Assembly (NCBI GenBank): GCA_900540295.1
Contig: UQFM01000008.1
Span: 1-38,912, forward strand
Length of the DNA: 38,912 bases
DNA from: an uncultured Oscillospiraceae bacterium
Lineage (GTDB): Bacteria; Bacillota; Clostridia; Oscillospirales; Acutalibacteraceae
Direction: 5' to 3'
Shown here piece by piece: positions 21,504-29,280 of the stretch; position 1 is the first letter of the stretch, and each line of letters opens with the position of its first letter. A model generated the notes under the pieces. It was given only the letters and a program-made list of their open reading frames with translations, did no database searches and was not told the origin of the DNA. The position numbers were made by a program, and so were the translations under genes.

Positions 21504-23705
21504 ATGGAAGATGCAAAAACGGAATTCCTGAACGGAACGGTTGAGGATATCAAATTCCGCAACGAGCAAAATGGGTATACGGTGCTGGAAATCGGCTGTG
21601 ACGACGAGCTTGTCACGGCCGTAGGCACGTTTTCCGATATTTCCGTCGGCGAATCGGTAAAGCTGTCGGGGACTTGGACATTTCACCGCACCTTCGGGCG
21701 ACAGTTTAAGGTGGAAGCCTTTGAGCGTGAAATGCCCGCCACCGCCGAACAGCTGTATAATTATCTCGCGGCGGGGGCGGTGAAGGGCATCGGCCCTGCT
21801 ACGGCGGCAAAAATCATTGAAAAATTCGGGGAAGAAACCTTTGATATCTTAGAAAATTATCCCGAACGGCTGGCGACAATTAAGGGGATCTCCATGGATA
21901 AGGCGGAGAAAATTCAGGAGAATTTCCGAAAGCAGTTCGCGGTCCGCAATATTATGATTGCTTTAGAAACCTACGGCATGACGCCGCGCGAATGTATTGC
22001 CGCCTATGAGGCGTTCGGCTCAAACGCGGTGGAGCGTGTACTGCAAAATCCGTTTGAACTCTGCGAACGCGAAACGGGCATCGGCTTTGAGCGCGCGGAA
22101 ACCATTGCCGAAGCCCTGCCGAATCCGCCCGAAAATGCGTTTCGCGTGCGTGCGGGGTTACAGCATATTGTGCGCCAGAATCTGTACGGCAACGGGCACA
22201 CCTGCATCCCGCGCGAAAAACTGTTGAAGATTGCCGCGGCATACCTGAATATCAGCGAAGATGCGGCGGACATAGAAACGGACAAGCTGACGGAATCGGG
22301 GGCACTTGTCTCCAAAATACTTTCAGAGCGTGAATTTATTTTTCTTGCAAGTGCTTACCGCGATGAAAAATCCATCAGTGACCGCATTAAAATTTTATTG
22401 CGGTTTCCGCCGCCGCAGTGTGAAACCTTTCAAAAGGATATTGAAAAGATTGAAAAAGAGGACGGCATCACCTATGCCGAAACGCAAAGGGAGGCTATCA
22501 AAACTGCCATTGACCGCGGCGTGCTGATTTTGACGGGCGGACCGGGTACGGGAAAAACCACCACGCTCAACGGGATTTTGCGTCTGTTTGAAAAGCAGGA
22601 ATTAGATATCGCCCTTGCCGCACCGACGGGGCGCGCCGCCAAGCGGATGACGGAGTTGACGGGGCGCGAAGCAAAAACGATTCACCGCCTTTTGGAAGTG
22701 GAGTGGGATGACCGCGACCGCCCTGTATTCAAGCGCAATCTGCGCAATCCGTTGGAATGCGAGGCGTTAATTTTAGACGAGCTGTCAATGGTGGATATCA
22801 GTCTGTTTGCAAGCCTTTTGCAGGCACTGCCGTTCGGGTGCCGTCTGATTATGGTCGGCGACAGCGACCAACTGCCGCCTGTGGGCGCGGGCAATGTGCT
22901 TGCCGATTTGATTCACAGCGGACTTTTGCCTGTGGTACAGCTGACCGAAGTATTCCGTCAGGCAATGGGCAGTTTGATTGTCACCAATGCGCACCGCATT
23001 GTCGGCGGCGAAGCGCCTGTGTTAGACCGTAAGGACGGCGATTTCTTCCTGTTGGAGCGTCAGAGTCCGTATGCGGCGGCAAAAACGATTGCTGAACTGT
23101 ATGCAAAGCGTCTGCCCGACGCCTATAAGTATTCCCCGCAAAACGATATTCAGGTGCTTTGTCCCTCTAAGAAGGGTGAGGCGGGGTCTGTACACCTCAA
23201 TAAACTGTTGCAGGAGCTGGTCAATCCGCCGTCAGACGGGAAAAAGGAGCTGACCGTCGGCTTCCGCACCTTCCGCGTGGGCGACAAGGTGATGCAGACC
23301 AAAAACAATTATGATATTGTTTGGGAAAAAGCGGACGGCGAAACGGGCGAGGGGATATTCAACGGCGACATCGGCGTGATTGAAAATATCGATATCCACA
23401 CCGAAACGGCACAGATTTGCTTTGATGACCGCAGTGCCGTGTTCGCGAAGGAACAGCTGATAGAAGTGGATTTGGCGTATGCCGTCACCGTGCACAAAAG
23501 CCAGGGCAGTGAATTTCCTGCTGTGATTATGCCCGTGGTATCGGTACTGCCGAATCTTTGCTACCGCAATCTTTTATACACGGCGGTGACGCGCGCAAAA
23601 CAGCTGATGATTTTGGTCGGCACTCCGCAGGAGATTCAAAAAATGGTGGAAAACGACAAAAAGACAAGACGCTATTCCGCACTCGAAACCTTTTTGCGGG
23701 AGTAA
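21504..23705 (+). CDS. recD2: RecD2 helicase (SF1B)
   Basis: The 733-residue protein is a full-length RecD2/RecD-like 5'-3' DNA helicase of the RecBC-independent type. An OB-like N-terminus (GTVEDIKFRNEQNGYTVLEI) leads to helix-hairpin-helix motifs (AVKGIGPATAAKIIEKFG), then the helicase core: Walker A LTGGPGTGKTTTLNG, Walker B LILDELSMVDISL, motif III GDSDQLPPVGAG, and the C-terminal motifs DLAYAVTVHKSQGSEFPAV and LLYTAVTRAK. It aids DNA repair and replication fork stability. I start at ATG 21504, where family similarity begins; ATG 21474, which directly follows the previous stop, is possible. Confidence 0.95.
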   Translation: MEDAKTEFLNGTVEDIKFRNEQNGYTVLEIGCDDELVTAVGTFSDISVGESVKLSGTWTFHRTFGRQFKVEAFEREMPATAEQLYNYLAAGAVKGIGPATAAKIIEKFGEETFDILENYPERLATIKGISMDKAEKIQENFRKQFAVRNIMIALETYGMTPRECIAAYEAFGSNAVERVLQNPFELCERETGIGFERAETIAEALPNPPENAFRVRAGLQHIVRQNLYGNGHTCIPREKLLKIAAAYLNISEDAADIETDKLTESGALVSKILSEREFIFLASAYRDEKSISDRIKILLRFPPPQCETFQKDIEKIEKEDGITYAETQREAIKTAIDRGVLILTGGPGTGKTTTLNGILRLFEKQELDIALAAPTGRAAKRMTELTGREAKTIHRLLEVEWDDRDRPVFKRNLRNPLECEALILDELSMVDISLFASLLQALPFGCRLIMVGDSDQLPPVGAGNVLADLIHSGLLPVVQLTEVFRQAMGSLIVTNAHRIVGGEAPVLDRKDGDFFLLERQSPYAAAKTIAELYAKRLPDAYKYSPQNDIQVLCPSKKGEAGSVHLNKLLQELVNPPSDGKKELTVGFRTFRVGDKVMQTKNNYDIVWEKADGETGEGIFNGDIGVIENIDIHTETAQICFDDRSAVFAKEQLIEVDLAYAVTVHKSQGSEFPAVIMPVVSVLPNLCYRNLLYTAVTRAKQLMILVGTPQEIQKMVENDKKTRRYSALETFLRE

Positions 23706-23779
23706 AGGCAGTCTGTACGGATTTGATGTGAAAAAGGTTAAAAACACAAACTGTACACGGTTACCTTATAAAAACAACA

Positions 23780-23822
23780 AAAAACGCCTGCGGCTGAATG
23801 CATCATCGCCGCAGGCGTTTTT
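23780..23822 (+). terminator. recD2 terminator
   Basis: AAAAACGCCTGCGGC (23780-23794) pairs with GCCGCAGGCGTTTTT (23808-23822), a perfect 15-bp stem with a T tract. The stretch 23706-23860 holds nothing else I can name. Confidence 0.92.
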
Positions 23823-23867
23823 TACAGAAACTGCGGTACGGCTTTCGTAAAACCGGCGCTTTTATAT

Positions 23868-23896
23868 TTGCTTTTTCTTTTGAATTGTTTTATAAT
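23868..23896 (+). promoter_or_regulatory. promoter of the GPH-M20 operon
   Basis: TTGCTT (23868-23873) and a perfect TATAAT (23891-23896) are 17 bases apart, about 70 bases before the GPH start. Confidence 0.65.
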
Positions 23897-23963
23897 ACTC
23901 CTTGCAGACGGAGTCGTCCGTTTGACCGACAGCTTGACCGAAAAAAGAAAAGGGGAATTGAAA

Positions 23964-25343
23964 ATGAAAGAGGTATCCAGAAAAACGATTATCGTTTTTT
24001 GCCTGCCGCAGTTTGCCGTCGGGCTGTTTACCGCGATGCTCAACAATTATCTGATTTATTTTTATCAGCCGACCGCCGCGTCGGGACTGCCGACGCTGAT
24101 TACACAGGGGTATGTATTCTTAGGTATTTTAACGGTTATCGGCTTGATTAAAGCCATCGGTCACGTGATTGACGCAGTGTCTGACCCCGTGGTGGCGTCT
24201 GTCAGCGATAAATGCAAAAATAAAAACGGCAGACGAATTCCGTTTATGAAATGGTTCGCCGTGCCGTTTGCGCTGTCCGCACTGCTCATTTTCTGGTCAC
24301 CGTCAAAAAATCCGATTTTTAATAACATATGGCTTGCAGTGTTTATTTGGGCGTATTACATTTTCTATACGCTGTACATGATTCCGCACAGTGCATTACT
24401 GCCTGAAATGGTACGCGACGAGGGCAAATTGGTGGATTCCTACACGTGGAATTCTTTGTTCTTTGTGGTCGGCAGTATGCTCGGCTATGCGACAACCGCG
24501 ATTGTATCGGTTATGAAAAACGCAGGGCTTACCCCGATTCTGGCGTGGCGGATGACCTTTCTTTGCTTTGCCGTCATCGGCGCGGTGCTTTTGCTGATTC
24601 CCGCATTTGTAATTAAAGAGAAGGCGTATGTTTCGTCCGTTCGCCCGACCACGCCGCTTACACAGTCTTTGAAGCATGCGTTCTCCAATAAATATTTCCG
24701 CTTGGTCACCTTGGGGCAGTTGTTTGAGGGCACGGGCATGAGCTTCTTCCAGGCGTGTATTTTGTATTACATTACCGAGCTTATGGGGATTCCCGAAGAA
24801 AAGGCAATTATCATAATGGCGACCTCGATTATCGGTTCTTTGGTGCTGTATCCGTTCATCAACAAATGGTCCAAGAAATCGGGCAAGCGTGTGCCGATGA
24901 TTGTCGGCTGTGCCGTGTTCACCGTAGCGGAATTTTTGATTTGCTTTGTCGATGTTTTCCCGAAAGAACACGCCTTGCTGGTGGCGGTGCTCTTCGCGCT
25001 GTTCGTATCCCTGCCGTTTGCCGTACTCAACATTTTGCCCGCATCCATGATGGCGGATGTCATTCGCTATGATACCGTGCAAACAGGCGTGAACCAAGAG
25101 GGGACGTTTGCCGCGGCGAAAAGCTTTGTGACCAAGCTCGGCACCTCGATTGCCATGATGATTGTACCCTCGCTGGTCGCTGTCGGCGCGGTAACGGGGG
25201 AGAGCGTCGGACAAAAGGGCTTATTGCTGTCGGCGGTGGTCGGCGGCGTATTCACCATAGGCGCGGTGATTGTGTTTGCCGTATACCGTGAAAAAGATGT
25301 ATTGGCGGTTATCCGCGGTGCAGAGAAAGGGCAGAAAAAATGA
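23964..25343 (+). CDS. GPH/MFS-family transporter
   Basis: The 459-residue membrane protein has about 12 hydrophobic helices and GPH-family features (AIGHVIDAVSDPVVASVSDKC, the conserved D-P after helix 2, and NGRRIPFMKW). It starts at 23964 with AAAGGGG a few bases upstream; a longer frame is unlikely. It overlaps the M20 peptidase gene by 4 bases (ATGA), so the two proteins are made together. The cargo is unknown: sugars are usual for the family, but the partner points to an amide or peptide-linked compound. Confidence 0.88.
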   Translation: MKEVSRKTIIVFCLPQFAVGLFTAMLNNYLIYFYQPTAASGLPTLITQGYVFLGILTVIGLIKAIGHVIDAVSDPVVASVSDKCKNKNGRRIPFMKWFAVPFALSALLIFWSPSKNPIFNNIWLAVFIWAYYIFYTLYMIPHSALLPEMVRDEGKLVDSYTWNSLFFVVGSMLGYATTAIVSVMKNAGLTPILAWRMTFLCFAVIGAVLLLIPAFVIKEKAYVSSVRPTTPLTQSLKHAFSNKYFRLVTLGQLFEGTGMSFFQACILYYITELMGIPEEKAIIIMATSIIGSLVLYPFINKWSKKSGKRVPMIVGCAVFTVAEFLICFVDVFPKEHALLVAVLFALFVSLPFAVLNILPASMMADVIRYDTVQTGVNQEGTFAAAKSFVTKLGTSIAMMIVPSLVAVGAVTGESVGQKGLLLSAVVGGVFTIGAVIVFAVYREKDVLAVIRGAEKGQKK

Positions 25344-26776
25344 TAGGACTTTACATTGTTTTGGCATTGTTTGTTCTTCTGTTGGCGGTTCTGCTTATAA
25401 ACACAGTGCGCAAGACCGGAAACGCGCGTAAGCTGACGCCTGCACAAGCGCAGTTTACAGAGGAAGAAATTTTGCACTATGCCGAACGGCTCGGAAAAAT
25501 GATTCAGTGCCCGACGGTTTCCGTAAAAGACAGTTATGATGATACGGCATTCGCACAGCTGCGCGATACAATGCAGGAATTGTTCCCGACGGTGCATGCG
25601 CGTGCGGAAAAAAAGATTTTCAGCGACGACTGCTGGATTTACAAAATTGCGGGGAAAGACAATTCCCGCAACATCATGCTGATGTCGCACCACGATGTGG
25701 TGGCAGCAGACGGCGCGTGGGAACACGCACCCTTTGCGGCGGAAATCCATGACGGTAAAATCTGGGGCAGGGGGACGGTCGACACCAAAACCCCGCTGTT
25801 TGCGGAATTTTCCGCATTGGAGGAATTGCTGTCGGCAGGTTACGAACCGCCGTGCAATGTATATATCGGTTCGTCACACAATGAAGAACTCGGCGGAGAC
25901 GGGATACCGACCGCCCTGCAATATTTTCAGAAACAGGGAATTGCCTTTGAGGTGATTTTAGATGAGGGCGGCGCCGTGATTGAACCGCCGCTCGGCGGTA
26001 TGCACTGCGAGAAATGCGCGATGGTGGCGGTGCATGAAAAAGGTCGGTATAAGCTGGAATGTACTGCAACCGCCGAAAATGCGCATGCAAGCCTGACCGC
26101 CGCGGCGAAAGCTACGCCGATTGAACGCATGACGGATTTTATTCACGAAGTACGCACCAAGGATATTTTTATCCGCCGCTTAAATGCGCAGGTCACGGCG
26201 ATGTTTACGCATCTTGCACCCTACTGCGCATTTCCGATGAAAGTGCTGTTTTCCAATCTTTGGCTGTTCGGCGGATTGCTGAAAGCGGTTATGCCGAAGC
26301 TGAATGCACAGGCAGGGGGCTTAATCGGTACCACCTGCGCATTCAGCAAAATTGAGGGGACAACGGAATCCAAGCAGTGCACGGCAACTGTGATGCTTCG
26401 CAGCGTTGACGAAGCGGATATGCAAAAGGATATTGCCGCTTTGCGTGCCGTTGCCGAGAAGTACGGCGTAGAGGTGCAAATTTTGCCCGAATCCGAATAC
26501 CACGGACCTGCCGATATGACGCGTCCCGCATTCGCTTATACGATGGACTGTATCGGGCAGGTGTTCCCGCAGTATCCCGCCTCGCCGTTTATTTTGCCTG
26601 CGGGTACAGATGCACGCACGCTGACGGATGTCTGTGACTGTGTTCTGCGCTTTGCGCCGATACAGCTTTCCGCACAGCAATTGGCGTCCGTGCATGCGGA
26701 AAATGAGAATATCGATTTGACTGCCGTTGCACAGGCAGTGGCATTCTACAAGCTATTTTTAAAAAATTATAAATAA
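25340..26776 (+). CDS. membrane-anchored M20-family metallopeptidase/amidohydrolase
   Basis: The 478-residue protein begins with a strong membrane helix (residues 3-22, LYIVLALFVLLLAVLL) and continues with a full M20 domain. Metal ligands and catalytic residues are visible: H117 and D119 in MSHHDVVAAD, D148 in WGRGTVDTKT, E182-E183 in HNEELGGDG, and the late PAGTDARTL segment. The layout resembles the PM20D1/carboxypeptidase S group, which cleaves or forms N-acyl amino acids. The exact substrate is not shown. It is coupled to the GPH transporter upstream by a 4-base overlap, and ends in a strong bidirectional terminator. Confidence 0.88.
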   Translation: MIGLYIVLALFVLLLAVLLINTVRKTGNARKLTPAQAQFTEEEILHYAERLGKMIQCPTVSVKDSYDDTAFAQLRDTMQELFPTVHARAEKKIFSDDCWIYKIAGKDNSRNIMLMSHHDVVAADGAWEHAPFAAEIHDGKIWGRGTVDTKTPLFAEFSALEELLSAGYEPPCNVYIGSSHNEELGGDGIPTALQYFQKQGIAFEVILDEGGAVIEPPLGGMHCEKCAMVAVHEKGRYKLECTATAENAHASLTAAAKATPIERMTDFIHEVRTKDIFIRRLNAQVTAMFTHLAPYCAFPMKVLFSNLWLFGGLLKAVMPKLNAQAGGLIGTTCAFSKIEGTTESKQCTATVMLRSVDEADMQKDIAALRAVAEKYGVEVQILPESEYHGPADMTRPAFAYTMDCIGQVFPQYPASPFILPAGTDARTLTDVCDCVLRFAPIQLSAQQLASVHAENENIDLTAVAQAVAFYKLFLKNYK

Positions 26777-26790
26777 CGTATGCAATGCAA

Positions 26791-26828
26791 ATCCGCGCCC
26801 CGCAGACCGAAAAGCCTGCGGGGCGCGG
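26791..26828. terminator. bidirectional terminator between convergent operons
   Basis: TCCGCGCCCCGCAG (26791-26804) pairs with CTGCGGGGCGCGGA (26815-26828), a perfect 14-bp stem, with TGCA flanks that extend it. T-rich stretches occur on both sides. Confidence 0.9.
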
Positions 26829-26842
26829 ATGCATTTTGTATA

Positions 26843-27769
26843 TTATTTTTTTTCGTCTGTTCTTGCCGAGATTAAAAATTTCGGTCTTTGCTTGATTTCC
26901 TCATAAATTTTGGAAACGTAATAGCCGATAATCCCAAGGCTTATCATGATAATACTGCCAATCAGCAGTAACAGCAAAATCACCGTGGTGAAGCCCTCTA
27001 CTGCCGTACCGCAGAAATATTGTACTAAAGCAATCAAGCCGAATACAACGGCAACCGCAAAGACGAGACCGCCGAGCACGGTGATAAAGTTCAGCGGAAG
27101 CGAGGAAAATGCGGCAATATTGGTAACGGCATATTTCATAAGTGCACAGGTCGTCCATTTGGATTTGCCGTATTTTCGTTCGGCAACATCGTATTCCACA
27201 GAAGCGGAACGGTAGCCGACCCATTCGGAAAGTGCGCGGAAAAAGTAGTTGCGTTCGGGCATCTGTAAAAGCACGTCCACCACTTCTCTGTCCAATAATT
27301 TATAATCCGAGGCTTTTGTCATATCGATTTTTACGATTGCCGACATGACCGAATAAAAGGCTTTTGCCGCGAGACGGTGCAGAGGGCTTTCCTTGCCGCG
27401 GCTGGATTTTATGCCGTTTACAACCTTGTAGCCCTGTTCCCAAAGGCGGTACATTTCCACCATAACCTCGGGCGGCTGCTGTAAATCACAGTCAATCACA
27501 ACACAGCAGTCGCCTTTGGCTTCCGAAAGTCCTGCCAAAATCGCCGACTCCTTGCCGAAATTTCTGGAAAAGCAAATGCCGCGTACGCGGGAATTTGTTT
27601 CGGCGGTCTGTTCAATTTTCTCCCAAGTTGCGTCCCGTGAACCGTCATTGACAAACAGAATTTCAAAATCAATCTGTGCCGCCGTTAAAATCTCAGAGAT
27701 TGCAGAGGCGGTTTTCGGGATAATATCCTGTTCATTATATGCGGGCACAACCACGGACAAAAGACTCAT
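26843..27769 (-). CDS. GT2 glycosyltransferase (GtrB/DPM-like) with two C-terminal membrane helices
   Basis: The 308-residue protein has a GT-A domain (residues 1-230) with LLSVVVPAYNEQD, the nucleotide-binding FVNDGSRDATWE, DCDLQQPPE as the metal motif, and SRGKESPLHRL. Two C-terminal membrane helices (about 235-300) anchor it. Such enzymes move a sugar from UDP- or GDP-sugar to undecaprenyl phosphate for cell surface decoration. The ATG at 27769 has AGGAG 9 bases upstream; a longer frame reads into the promoter. It stands alone with its own promoter, and no flippase or polymer transferase is nearby. Confidence 0.9.
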   Translation of the reverse strand: MSLLSVVVPAYNEQDIIPKTASAISEILTAAQIDFEILFVNDGSRDATWEKIEQTAETNSRVRGICFSRNFGKESAILAGLSEAKGDCCVVIDCDLQQPPEVMVEMYRLWEQGYKVVNGIKSSRGKESPLHRLAAKAFYSVMSAIVKIDMTKASDYKLLDREVVDVLLQMPERNYFFRALSEWVGYRSASVEYDVAERKYGKSKWTTCALMKYAVTNIAAFSSLPLNFITVLGGLVFAVAVVFGLIALVQYFCGTAVEGFTTVILLLLLIGSIIMISLGIIGYYVSKIYEEIKQRPKFLISARTDEKK

Positions 27770-27806
27770 AACCGTTCGCTCCTGAAAACGAAAATTTACA
27801 ACCTTT

Positions 27807-27835
27807 AGTATACTGTTTTTATAAAAAACTATCAA
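27807..27835 (-). promoter_or_regulatory. promoter of the GT2 gene
   Basis: On the minus strand TTGATA (27830-27835) and TATACT (27807-27812) are 17 bases apart, starting 20 bases after the GPH stop codon. Confidence 0.85.
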
Positions 27836-27854
27836 GCCTTAGGTGCGAAAAGTT

Positions 27855-29276
27855 TTATTTTTCTGCTGTTGTCTGCGCCGCTGTCAGCCGTTCGTGCAGT
27901 TTTTGGAGTTCCTTTTTAGAAAGCTTGTAGCCGAATGCCAACAGCAGGAATATCACAAGCAAAATGCCTGCGGGAATCAAAGTGGAAGCGGTATACAGTT
28001 TATCCGTGACTTCGGCAGTCTGCGCGGCAAGCGTGCCGTCGTAGCCGATTGCGCCGAGAATGGCGGGGACGCCCGCGCCTGCGGCGGTTTGCCCCAATTT
28101 CCGCACGAAGGAATACAGGGAGTAGGAAGTCCCCTCTTCGCGTCTGCCCGAAAGCAGCTCGTGGTAGTCGATGACATCCATCACCAAAGCCCAAATTTCC
28201 ATAACCAAAAAGGTCTGCCCCGCACCCGAGAAAAATACAAGCACAAGGAACAAATACGGGTTGGCGGCAAGCGGTGTAAAGCCGATAAGATACATGACAA
28301 TGTTGACCGCCGCCGCAAAGCCGACCCCTACCGCGCAAATTTCCTTTTTGCCGAAACGGCGGATGAGCTTGCCCATCACGGGCAGGAACAGCGCCATGGG
28401 CAGGTAGGTGCAAACGGTAACGACACTGTACAATCCGGGTTTTTCATAGTAATTTTTGAACAAATAATTGTAAATCGTCTGTGTGTACATCTGAAAACAG
28501 ATGAGCAGCATGGAAATCACGCAAAGCACCAAAAACGGTTTGTTCTTCAGCAGATTTTTCACAGACTGCAAGAATTTGTAATCGCCCGTTTTTTGATTCG
28601 GCAAAACGGTGACGCGCTCTTTTGTAAATTTAAAATGCAGGAAAAAGATAACAACGGTGAGCACCGAAAGACAGCCGACAGCAACAGAAAGCTTGCCTGC
28701 GTCCAGCACCTTAGCGGTAGAGCCGTCTGCGGCGGTTACGGTGGTAAACACCAAAAGCGGCAGCAGGATTTGGGCGGGCAGTCCGCCGATGCCCGCGCCG
28801 ACGGAGCGCCACATGGAAAGCGAGGAACGCTCAATTTCATCACTCGTTATGACCGAGGCAAGCGAGCCGTAGGGAATGTTCACACCCGTATACATCATAC
28901 CGTAAAAAATGTATGTAACATAGGCGAAAATCAGATATTGCGTGTTTGTAAGCCCGGGGATTTTAAAAAACATCAGAAATGCGGCGAGCGCCAGAGGCAC
29001 AGAAGCACCCAAAATATACGGACGAAACCGCCCGAAGCGCGTCGGTCTCCTCGAATCGATAAACGCGCCCCACATCGGGTCGTTTACCGCGTCCCAAATA
29101 CGTGCGGCAAGCATCAGCACCGTGATGCTGTGCGCCGTAAAATGCAGAACATCGGTGTAAAACATAGTTAAAAAGGACGAAACCAATGAAAAGGTTAAAA
29201 TGCCGCCCATATCGCCGAGTGCATACCCGAAGCGGTCAATCGCCCGTATGCCGCAGGTTTTTTCTTTTGTTTCCAT
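27855..29276 (-). CDS. GPH-family sugar:cation symporter
   Basis: The 473-residue protein has about 12 hydrophobic helices and clear GPH marks: RFGYALGDMGGILTFSLV at the start, AARIWDAVNDPMWGAFIDS and RRPTRFGRFRPYILG after helix 2, like MelB, XylP and YicJ. It imports a glycoside with a cation. ATG 29276 is preferred over a TTG at 29294 because AGAGAGG (a ribosome site) lies 7 bases upstream of it. It lies 4 bases after the GH31 gene and is last in the esterase-GH31-GPH operon. Confidence 0.93.
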   Translation of the reverse strand: METKEKTCGIRAIDRFGYALGDMGGILTFSLVSSFLTMFYTDVLHFTAHSITVLMLAARIWDAVNDPMWGAFIDSRRPTRFGRFRPYILGASVPLALAAFLMFFKIPGLTNTQYLIFAYVTYIFYGMMYTGVNIPYGSLASVITSDEIERSSLSMWRSVGAGIGGLPAQILLPLLVFTTVTAADGSTAKVLDAGKLSVAVGCLSVLTVVIFFLHFKFTKERVTVLPNQKTGDYKFLQSVKNLLKNKPFLVLCVISMLLICFQMYTQTIYNYLFKNYYEKPGLYSVVTVCTYLPMALFLPVMGKLIRRFGKKEICAVGVGFAAAVNIVMYLIGFTPLAANPYLFLVLVFFSGAGQTFLVMEIWALVMDVIDYHELLSGRREEGTSYSLYSFVRKLGQTAAGAGVPAILGAIGYDGTLAAQTAEVTDKLYTASTLIPAGILLVIFLLLAFGYKLSKKELQKLHERLTAAQTTAEK

Positions 29277-29280
29277 AAAA

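Noticed and set aside
24396..25214. 272-codon minus-strand frame opposite the second GPH transporter
   Set aside because: It has the same antisense composition and no start signals; the plus-strand gene explains the region.
27843..29171. 442-codon plus-strand frame opposite the third GPH symporter
   Set aside because: It is antisense to a clear membrane transporter; the translation is rich in His, Gln, Arg and Lys, as expected from the complement of hydrophobic codons.
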